Source: Micromonospora zamorensis
Lineage (GTDB): Bacteria > Actinomycetota > Actinomycetes > Mycobacteriales > Micromonosporaceae
Reading direction: 5' to 3'
Length of the DNA stretch: 64,000 nucleotides
NCBI RefSeq assembly: GCF_900090275.1
Contig: NZ_LT607755.1
Location: forward strand, 992,001-1,056,000
Shown here: in pieces, positions 57,997-64,000 of the stretch
How the letters are laid out: each line of letters starts with the position of its first letter
Position numbering within the stretch: the stretch's first letter is position 1
The notes under the pieces: model-generated
What the model saw: the letters and a program-made list of their open reading frames with translations, nothing else
Database searches by the model: none
Told to the model about the DNA's origin: nothing
Made by a program: the position numbers and the translations under genes

Positions 57997-58855
57997 CATC
58001 GCCGAACGTCCCACCCGGCTGGCGGCCGCACCCGCCGTGCCCCCAGCGGCCGTCGACGCCACCCGGCCCGCCCTCGCCGGTCGCCTGCTCGGCGTCGGTG
58101 GGAAGGTGCTGCACCGCACGGTCGCGATCGCCGCGCTGGCCGCCACCTGGGAGGGCGCACCCCGGCTCGGGCTGGTGGACCGGGTCTTCCTGCCCCCGCT
58201 GTCGGAGGTGCTGGTGGCCTGGTGGGAGCTGCTGCGCAGCGGGCAGCTCGCCGAGCACGTCGGTGCGAGCCTCACCCGGTCACTGGCCGGGCTCGGCCTG
58301 GCGGTGCTCACCGCCATCCCGCTCGGCCTGCTGATCGGCTGGTACCGGCCACTCGCCGAGCTGCTCAGCCCTCTGCTGGAGGTCTTCCGCAACACCGCCG
58401 CGCTGGCCCTGCTGCCGGTGTTCGTGCTCATCCTCGGCCTGGGGGAGACCTCCAAGATCGCCCTGGTGCTGTACGCGTGCTCCTGGCCGATCCTGCTGAA
58501 CACCATCGCCGGGGTGAAGGGGGTCGACCCGCTGCTGATCCGGTCGGCCCGCTCGATGGGGCTCAACCACCTGCGGCTGTTCCAGAAGGTGATCCTGCCG
58601 GCCGCGGTGCCGACGATCTTCACCGGCGTCCGGCTGGCCGGGGCGTACTCGATTCTCGTGCTGGTCGCGGCCGAGATGGTCGGCGCGAAGGCCGGCCTCG
58701 GCTACCTCATCAACTACGCGCAGTACAACTTCGCGATCGCCGACATGTACTCCGGGATCATCACGATCTCCGCCATCGGCCTGGTCGTCAACCAGCTCCT
58801 CGTCGCCCTCGAACGTCGCTTCTCCACGTGGCGCGTCGACGTATCCGCCGGATAG
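57989..58855 (+). CDS. Sulfonate-type ABC importer permease (SsuC type)
   Basis: A 288-residue permease, six membrane segments, with the inner-loop ARSMGLNHLRLFQKVILPAAVP (EAA-like). TTG 57989 is chosen: GGAGG lies six bases upstream. No ATG or GTG fits. It overlaps the ATPase by 8 bases. With the SBP and ATPase it forms a complete importer. Confidence 0.93.
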   Translation: MVDIAERPTRLAAAPAVPPAAVDATRPALAGRLLGVGGKVLHRTVAIAALAATWEGAPRLGLVDRVFLPPLSEVLVAWWELLRSGQLAEHVGASLTRSLAGLGLAVLTAIPLGLLIGWYRPLAELLSPLLEVFRNTAALALLPVFVLILGLGETSKIALVLYACSWPILLNTIAGVKGVDPLLIRSARSMGLNHLRLFQKVILPAAVPTIFTGVRLAGAYSILVLVAAEMVGAKAGLGYLINYAQYNFAIADMYSGIITISAIGLVVNQLLVALERRFSTWRVDVSAG

Positions 58856-58866
58856 GACGGACACCA

Positions 58867-60201
58867 ATGACCCGGACCCTGCACCTCAACGCGTTCCTGA
58901 TGGGCGTCGGCCACCACGAGGCCGCCTGGCGGCACCCCCGCACCGACCCGCGTCGGGTCACCGACGTGCGGCACTTCCAGGACCTGGCCCGCATCGCCGA
59001 GCGCGGCACCCTCGACTCGCTGTTCCTCGCCGACGGGCTCTCGGTCGGGCCGAACCCCCGGCACAACATCCAGGCCGTCTTCGAACCGTTGACCCTGCTC
59101 GCGTCGCTGGCCGCGGTGACCGAGCACATCGGTCTCATCGCGACGGTGTCCACCACCTACAACGAGCCGTTCCACACCGCCCGCAAGTTCGCCTCGCTGG
59201 ACCATCTCAGCGGCGGCCGGGTCGGCTGGAACATCGTCACCTCCGCGCAGGAGCGGGAGGCGGTCAACTTCAACCGGGACAGCCACCCCGCGCACGCCGA
59301 CCGGTACCGGCGGGCCGCCGAGTTCGTCGACGTCGCGATCAAGCTCTGGGACAGCTGGGAGGACGACGCGCTGGTCTTCGACACCACGGCCGGGGTGTTC
59401 GCCAACACCGACCGGGTGCACGAGGTGGCCCATCGCGGGCCGGAGTTCCAGGTCCGCGGCCCGCTGAACATCCCCCGCGGGCCGCAGGGCCGGCCGCTGC
59501 TGGTGCAGGCCGGCTCGTCACCGGACGGGATCGCCTTCGCCGCCCGCTACGCCGAGGCGGTCTTCACCGCACAGCAGACCCTCGCCGACGGGCAGGGCTT
59601 CTACGCCGAGCTGCGACGGCAGGTCACCGCCGCGGGCCGGGACCCGGACCTGGTGAAGGTCCTGCCTGGCATCGCGCCGGTGATCGGCGGCACCGAGGCC
59701 GAGGCGCAGGCGCTCGCCGCCGAGCTGGAGGAGCTGATCGTCCCCGACTACGCCCTCGCCCAGCTCTCCGGGATCCTCGGCGTCGACCTGACCGGCCTGC
59801 CGCTGGACGGGCCGCTGCCGGAGCTGCCCGACTCCGGCACCGTGCAGGCCCACCAGAGCCGATACCAGCTCGTCACCGAGCTGGCCCGCCGGGAACGGCT
59901 CACGATCCGGCAGTTGATCGGCCGGCTCGGAGGCGGCCGGGGTCACCGGGTGGTCGCGGGCACCCCGGAGCAGATCGCCGACCAGATCGAGCTGTGGTTC
60001 ACCCAGGGCGCCGCCGACGGCTTCAACATCATGCCGCCGCACCTGCCCGGTGGGCTCGCCGACTTCGTCGACCACGTGGTGCCGGTGCTGCGCGCCCGCG
60101 GGTTGTTCCGCAGCGACTACACCGGCCGGACGCTACGCGAGCACTACGGCCTGCCCCGACCGGTCAGCGCGTACGCCGCGTCGACCCTGGTGTCGGCGTG
60201 A
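58867..60201 (+). CDS. NtaA/SnaA/DszA-family flavin-dependent monooxygenase
   Basis: A 444-residue LLM-class monooxygenase (TIGR03860-like). Features: MTRTLHLNAFLMGVGHHEAAWRHP start, SLFLADGLSVGPN, TVSTTYNEPFHTARKFASLDHLSGGRVGWNIVTS by its ends, LVQAGSSPDG. The family uses reduced FMN from a separate reductase to oxidise nitrilotriacetate, sulfones or sulfonates. By context it frees sulfur from an imported organosulfur. Adjacent flavin reductase supports this. Confidence 0.93.
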   Translation: MTRTLHLNAFLMGVGHHEAAWRHPRTDPRRVTDVRHFQDLARIAERGTLDSLFLADGLSVGPNPRHNIQAVFEPLTLLASLAAVTEHIGLIATVSTTYNEPFHTARKFASLDHLSGGRVGWNIVTSAQEREAVNFNRDSHPAHADRYRRAAEFVDVAIKLWDSWEDDALVFDTTAGVFANTDRVHEVAHRGPEFQVRGPLNIPRGPQGRPLLVQAGSSPDGIAFAARYAEAVFTAQQTLADGQGFYAELRRQVTAAGRDPDLVKVLPGIAPVIGGTEAEAQALAAELEELIVPDYALAQLSGILGVDLTGLPLDGPLPELPDSGTVQAHQSRYQLVTELARRERLTIRQLIGRLGGGRGHRVVAGTPEQIADQIELWFTQGAADGFNIMPPHLPGGLADFVDHVVPVLRARGLFRSDYTGRTLREHYGLPRPVSAYAASTLVSA

Positions 60202-60758
60202 CCACGGTGGAGCGTCCGACGACGGACGCCGCCGAGCTGCGGCCGGTGAGCCGGGACCTGTTCCGTGCCCTGCTGCGTCGGCAGGCCACCAGCGTCACAG
60301 TGGTCACCGCCGTTGCCCGCGCCACCGACCCCGCCTGCCTGGGTGGGATCGGCGCACCGGTCCGGGCGGGATTCACCGCAACGTCGTTCACCTCAGTGTC
60401 GCTGGATCCACCTCTCGTCTCGTTCTGCCTCGGGACGGCGTCGTCGAGCTGGCCGGTGCTGGCCCGAGCCGAGCACGTCGCTGTGCACCTGCTGGCCGCC
60501 AGGCAACGGGAGGCCGCCGCCGTCTTCGCCACCAGCGGCATCGACCGGTTCGCCGCGTACCCGGACTGGACGCCGGGGCCCTTCGGGGTGCCGTTGCTGA
60601 CCGGAGTGCTGGCCCGGCTGCTCTGCCGGGTGGTGCACCGGGTGCCGGCCGGCGACCACACGCTGGTGATCGCCGAGCCGCTCGCGTTGGGCGACGGTGG
60701 GGACGGCGCACCGCTGGTGCACCACCAGGGCGGCTACACCACGGCGGTCGAGGTGTGA
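60198..60758 (+). CDS. FMN reductase component (flavin reductase-like, NADH)
   Basis: A 186-residue flavin reductase-like split-barrel protein (FRALLRRQATSVTVVTA, GFTATSFTSVSLDPPLVSFCL, GDHTLVIAEPLALG). GTG 60198 overlaps the monooxygenase stop. Supplies FMNH2 to the LLM monooxygenase. Overlaps the next gene by 4 bases. Confidence 0.93.
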   Translation: MTTVERPTTDAAELRPVSRDLFRALLRRQATSVTVVTAVARATDPACLGGIGAPVRAGFTATSFTSVSLDPPLVSFCLGTASSSWPVLARAEHVAVHLLAARQREAAAVFATSGIDRFAAYPDWTPGPFGVPLLTGVLARLLCRVVHRVPAGDHTLVIAEPLALGDGGDGAPLVHHQGGYTTAVEV

Positions 60759-61378
60759 GCGCACCGACCACGCCGGACCTGCTCGCGTTGGACCGGGCCG
60801 CCCAGGACCTGCTGTTTCGGGCGGCCCACACGGCCAGCACGTTCACCGACGAGCCGGTCACCGACGCCCAGATCGCGGCGATCCACGACCTGATCCGGTA
60901 CGGGCCGACCGCGTACAACGGCCAGCCCCTGCGCGTGCTGCTGCTCCGCTCACCGGCGGCGCGCGCCCGACTGCTGCCGTACGTCTCCAGCAGCAACCGG
61001 GCCAAGACGGCCGCCGCTCCGTTGACCGCGGTCCTCGCCGCCGACGTGGACTTCCACCAGCGGCTGCCCGAGCTGTATCCGCGCCGTCCGCAGGCGCGGG
61101 ACTGGCTGGCGGACCGGGCGGCGCGGGTCGAGCAGGCCCGGTTCAACGCCACCCTGCAGATCGGCTACCTGATCGTCGGTGTCCGCGCGGCGGGTCTCGC
61201 CGCCGGCCCGATGGCGGGCTTCGACGCCGCAGGCGTGCGGCGGGAGTTCTTCCCCGACGGTCGCCACGAGGTGCTGCTCCTGCTCAATCTAGGGCACCCC
61301 GGCCCCGAGGCCTCGCACGAACGTCTGCCCCGGCTGGACACCGGGGAGGTGATCCGCACCGTCGACGATGCCGGCTGA
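60755..61378 (+). CDS. Nitroreductase-family protein (RutE-like)
   Basis: A 207-residue nitroreductase-fold protein (TFTDEPVTDAQIAAIHDLIRYGPTAYNGQPLRVLLLR by ends; LQIGYLIVGVRAAGLAAGPMAGFD; LLLLNLGHPG). It resembles malonic semialdehyde reductase RutE. GTG 60755 overlaps the flavin reductase stop. In this operon it may reduce an aldehyde or flavin product of desulfonation. Final gene; a hairpin follows. Confidence 0.9.
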   Translation: MSAPTTPDLLALDRAAQDLLFRAAHTASTFTDEPVTDAQIAAIHDLIRYGPTAYNGQPLRVLLLRSPAARARLLPYVSSSNRAKTAAAPLTAVLAADVDFHQRLPELYPRRPQARDWLADRAARVEQARFNATLQIGYLIVGVRAAGLAAGPMAGFDAAGVRREFFPDGRHEVLLLLNLGHPGPEASHERLPRLDTGEVIRTVDDAG

Positions 61379-61398
61379 GCGGTGGCCGGGGGAAAGGG

Positions 61399-61437
61399 CC
61401 GTCCCCGGTGTCGGCGTGGTGCCGGCACCGGGGACGG
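61399..61437. terminator. 17-bp hairpin between convergent genes
   Basis: CCGTCCCCGGTG-T-CGGC, loop GTGGT, GCCG-G-CACCGGGGACGG, one T-G wobble. Between the sulfur operon and the sialidase. Confidence 0.8.
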
Positions 61438-61449
61438 GAGTTGCGCGGA

Positions 61450-63204
61450 TCAGGCGCCCTTGACCCAGTCCAGTGTGAAGCGGGCGAAGAAGATGCCTCC
61501 GGTGTTGCCCACCTCGTACAGGTTGCCGATCGTGCCGTCGTTCAGCACGGCCATCGTGGAGTAGCCCGCACCGCCGGGCTTGACCAGTGCCCGCGCCGGC
61601 CAGCTCGCACCGTCGTCGGTGGACAGCCGGACGGTGAGGTCGTTGCGCGCGGCCGGGGCCGCGTTGTTGCTGAACAGCGCGGTACGGGTCCGCACCGGCG
61701 CGCCGTTCGTGCCCAGCTCCGACGGGCGCAGGTAGGAGATCTCGTCGGCGTTGCAGAGCGGATCGGTCAGCAGGGCGCTGGCCGTGGCCGGTCCGAACGT
61801 CGCGCCGCCGTCGGTGGAGGTGGAGTAGAACCGGCTACGGGTGCTGTTGTGCCGCATGTTCTGCACGATCGCCCCGGTGCCACGCTCGATCGCCTTGCTC
61901 TCGTTGATGTTGCCGCCGGCGGGTCCACCGCGCTGCCACGTCGCGCCGTTGTCGTCGCTGTAGATGTTGCCGGTCTGGGTGAGACCCGCACCGTCCCGGT
62001 AGACGAACGGCTGGATCAGGCGCCCGGTGCTGCTCTGGATGCCGTGACCGGAGGAGAAGAACGCCTGCTGCCACGTCGGCACCTTGATGGTCGGGTTCAG
62101 CTCGACCGGGGCACTCCAGGTGGCGCCGTTGTCCCTGCTGGTGATGTATTGCAGGTGCAGGCTGTTCGGGTCGTTCGCGGTGTTGAGACCGGATGAGCCG
62201 GACCAGAAGCTGATGCCCGGCTTGGGGGAGTAGGTGTAGAAGCAGTAGACGACGCCGGTCTTGCGGTCCACCAGCAGGCTGGGGTCGCCCGCTCCCTCGC
62301 TCGTGGTGGCGGGGGCGTGGATGATGCGCGGCTGGTCGAAGGTGCGACCGCCGTCGGTGCTGCGGGTCATGGCGATCTGGATGTTGTTGGTGCCGCCACC
62401 CAGGTCGTACGAGCCGTTGATCCGGGCGTCGGCGACGGCGATGACGGTGCCGTTGTTGGTGACGGCCATGCCCGGGATGCGGACCGAGGCGGAGGTGCCG
62501 TCGTAGCGGCCGTTGGGCCCGTTGAGGTTGCGGATGACGGACTGCGTGCTGATGACCGTCGTGGCGTTCATCTGCGGGGTGCCGGCGGCCAGGCCGCACC
62601 CGGCGGTTCCCCGCAGGGTGCTGTCGAAACCGGGGGCGGTGACCCGCAGGGTGTACGTGGTGCCGGCGCCGACCGTCCAGTAGTGCAGGTAGTTGCCGCC
62701 GGCGGCGATGGTGCGCGTCCACGGGGATCCGGTGCGCCCGGGCCAGGCGACTGTGAAGTCCCGGGCGGTGGTGGTGCGGTTCTCCACCGCGAGCTGGAGC
62801 CGGCCGGCCGTGCAGTCGTAGCTGGCGACCGCGGACATGCCGGTGCCGCAGTGGAAGATGCCGGCGGAGGTGTCGTCCAGTCCGGTCGGCGTGGTCGTGC
62901 GCAGCGTGTACGCCGTGCCCGCCGGCAGGGTCCAGTACAGCTCGTTACTGCTGCTGCCGGCGGCGACCGTGCGGGTCCAGGGGGAGTTGGTGCGGCCCGG
63001 CCAGGTGACGGTGAAGGTCTGCGAGGTGGTGCTGCCGTTGGTGAGCCGCAGGTTGAGCCGGCCGGTCGTGCAGTCGGCGCTGGCCGTCGCGCTCACACCG
63101 GCGGGGGCGGCGTGAGCTGGCGTGGCGGGCAGGATCGCGGCCACGCCGAGGACGGCGACCACGACCGCCGTCACTCGGCGCGTCAGTACTCGGACAGGAG
63201 ACAC
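61450..63204 (-). CDS. Secreted exo-sialidase (GH33-type, BNR/Asp-box)
   Basis: A 584-residue secreted protein starting at GTG 63204, preceded by GGAAGGA. Signal peptide 1-33 (TPAHAAP). Two tandem beta-sandwich modules (about 44-119 and 130-203) share TFTVTWPGRTNSPWTRT / DFTVAWPGRTGSPWTRT. The propeller (about 210-584) has the sialidase RIP motif (242-244), Asp259 in VADARI, Glu in NESKAIERG, and five Asp-boxes such as SRDNGATW and STDDGASW. It would release terminal sialic acid. Divergent from a GH35 enzyme, fitting glycan trimming. The N-terminal modules may bind carbohydrate. Confidence 0.9.
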   Translation of the reverse strand: MSPVRVLTRRVTAVVVAVLGVAAILPATPAHAAPAGVSATASADCTTGRLNLRLTNGSTTSQTFTVTWPGRTNSPWTRTVAAGSSSNELYWTLPAGTAYTLRTTTPTGLDDTSAGIFHCGTGMSAVASYDCTAGRLQLAVENRTTTARDFTVAWPGRTGSPWTRTIAAGGNYLHYWTVGAGTTYTLRVTAPGFDSTLRGTAGCGLAAGTPQMNATTVISTQSVIRNLNGPNGRYDGTSASVRIPGMAVTNNGTVIAVADARINGSYDLGGGTNNIQIAMTRSTDGGRTFDQPRIIHAPATTSEGAGDPSLLVDRKTGVVYCFYTYSPKPGISFWSGSSGLNTANDPNSLHLQYITSRDNGATWSAPVELNPTIKVPTWQQAFFSSGHGIQSSTGRLIQPFVYRDGAGLTQTGNIYSDDNGATWQRGGPAGGNINESKAIERGTGAIVQNMRHNSTRSRFYSTSTDGGATFGPATASALLTDPLCNADEISYLRPSELGTNGAPVRTRTALFSNNAAPAARNDLTVRLSTDDGASWPARALVKPGGAGYSTMAVLNDGTIGNLYEVGNTGGIFFARFTLDWVKGA

Positions 63205-63255
63205 GGGGGATGTCCTTCCGGGGACGGGGGTGAGGAACGGAGAACTTAGCCATAA

Positions 63256-63275
63256 GACGTCGGATATCTGACGTC
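63256..63275. promoter_or_regulatory. 20-bp near-perfect dyad upstream of the sialidase
   Basis: GACGTC-G-GATATC-T-GACGTC. All bases pair in the dyad except one position each side. 52 bases upstream of the sialidase start. Possibly a GntR-type operator. Confidence 0.6.
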
Positions 63276-63385
63276 CAAGACGCTAAGGGGCGCCGGGCGG
63301 GTCGTCAATAGATCGACGCTCGGGTACCCGTGGGCGGCTGCCAGGTGCGGGCGTGCGGGCTCGATTGCGGACGCAGATGATCGAA

Positions 63386-63424
63386 GATGCAAAACGAGCT
63401 TAGATATTTACATCTTGTTGCATC
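63386..63424. promoter_or_regulatory. Inverted repeat GATGCAA ... TTGCATC in AT-rich DNA
   Basis: Arms at 63386-63392 and 63418-63424, spacer 25 bases and AT-rich, about 110 bases before the GH35 start; probable promoter/operator region. Confidence 0.4.
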
Positions 63425-63534
63425 GTCTGGCAGGCTCGCTCTACATCGATCATTGTCGACACGCTGGCGACCCGGCCCGTCCCGGCCCTCGGCCGCCGCC
63501 GGCGTGCCGACGATGCCTGTCCGAAGGAGACACC

Positions 63535-64000
63535 ATGCAACGGCGCCAACTCCTCACCCTGGGTGTGCTCAGTCCGTTCGCGGCGATGCTGGCGTCGGGC
63601 GGCCCGGCCGGTGCTGCGGCCGCGGCACAGGTCTTCGGGTTCTCCGCCGATGGCAGCAACTTCCTGCTCAACGGTCAGCCGTTCCAGATCCGCAGCGGGG
63701 AGATGCACCCGTCCCGCATCCCGGTGCAGTACTGGCGTCACCGGATCCAGATGGCCAAGGCGATGGGCATGAACACGATCGCCATCTACGTGATGTGGAA
63801 CCACATCGAGGAACGGCCCGGCGTCTTCGACTTCACCACCGACCGGCGGGACATCGCCGGCTTCATCCGGCTGTGCCAGGCCGAGGGCATGTACGTGCTG
63901 CTGCGTCCCGGCCCCTACGTCTGCGCCGAGTGGGACCTCGGTGGTCTGCCGCCGTACCTGCTGCGCAACCCGAACATCAGGTTGCGGGTCCGCACCGCCT
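63535..64000 (+). CDS. Secreted GH35 beta-galactosidase, N-terminal part (cut by window edge)
   Basis: A frame of 155 codons open to the window end. ATG 63535 has GAAGGAG upstream. Signal peptide with a double Arg start (MQRRQLLTLGVLSPFAAML), possibly Tat. The mature start has NFLLNGQPFQIRSGEMHPSR and the GH35 signature LRPGPYVCAEWDLGGLPPYL. GH35 enzymes remove beta-linked galactose; the catalytic Glu lies beyond the visible part except the early region. Divergent from the sialidase, consistent with stepwise removal of sialic acid then galactose. Confidence 0.9.
   Translation, partial: MQRRQLLTLGVLSPFAAMLASGGPAGAAAAAQVFGFSADGSNFLLNGQPFQIRSGEMHPSRIPVQYWRHRIQMAKAMGMNTIAIYVMWNHIEERPGVFDFTTDRRDIAGFIRLCQAEGMYVLLRPGPYVCAEWDLGGLPPYLLRNPNIRLRVRTA

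Larger units (their letters stand above)
63205..63534. other. Divergent control region of sialidase and GH35 genes
   Basis: About 330 bases. Near the sialidase end is a 20-bp dyad; near the GH35 end an AT-rich stretch is framed by GATGCAA ... TTGCATC. Both probably bind regulators for this glycan pair. Confidence 0.5.

Noticed and set aside
1..64000. CRISPR arrays, transposases, tRNA or rRNA genes
   Set aside because: No regular spacer-repeat array, no transposase motifs, and no tRNA cloverleaf or rRNA sequence noticed on reading.

Overview
The window is chromosomal DNA of a high-GC actinobacterium, most likely Micromonosporaceae (Micromonospora or a close relative). This rests on G/C-rich third codon positions, frequent GTG/TTG starts, many leaderless promoters whose -10 box lies 6-8 bases before the start codon, F420/LLM enzymes, CBM2-tagged polysaccharide hydrolases, a HelR-type RNA polymerase recycling ATPase and a Cys-ending sulfur leader peptide. 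The genus is an inference. I see no rRNA, tRNA, CRISPR array, transposase or phage gene.

Layout. 1-5084 (minus): MacB/FtsX-type ABC export operon with two ATPases (one ending in an AbrB-like domain) and two large permeases. 5346-6338: NAD-dependent epimerase. 6347-13228: hypoxia/dormancy-type island with an Acg-like nitroreductase, a P1B-5 metal ATPase fused to hemerythrin, a universal stress protein and phosphoketolase, with two DosR-like boxes. 13810-16416: low-GC secreted SGNH hydrolase with FN3 modules. 16470-18299: second universal stress protein, and a small HTH gene plus Clp_N protein behind two identical palindromic operators. 18394-25797: lipid kinase, BrkB-family protein, tandem PAP2 phosphatase, EEP hydrolase, a Trp/Arg repeat protein, small membrane protein, alpha/beta hydrolase and F420-type LLM oxidoreductase. 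26173-29749: secreted GH5 mannanase with CBM2, and a secreted FG-GAP protein whose trypsin-like domain lacks catalytic residues. 29822-31966: SMR pump, ECF42 sigma factor and its YCII/DGPF partner. 32071-40526: galactoside locus (GH36 alpha-galactosidase with ABC importer, divergent GH42 beta-galactosidase and DeoR regulator). 40672-44897: Spo0M-like protein, small membrane protein, tandem GDPD phosphodiesterase, hypothetical protein. 45001-48077: HelR-like ATPase beside a strong divergent promoter that runs straight into an intrinsic terminator, then a GDSL hydrolase. 48145-51481: RseB/LolA-like secreted protein divergent from a two-component system. 51516-51642: gene-free element with nested inverted repeats. 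51792-55666: TPR membrane protein, MarR/VOC divergent pair sharing a palindrome, two hypothetical proteins. 55914-61378: organosulfur scavenging operon led by a 25-codon peptide ending in Cys. 61450-64000: secreted sialidase divergent from a secreted GH35 beta-galactosidase, truncated by the window end.

Together the region combines extracellular glycan use (mannan, galactosides, sialosides), stress and hypoxia adaptation, sulfur acquisition and envelope functions. Most convergent gene pairs are separated by long perfect hairpins. The most informative non-coding signals are the operators at 17438-17481, the shared palindrome at 53947-53960, the promoter-terminator unit at 47289-47352, the Cys leader at 55914 and the structured element at 51516-51642.
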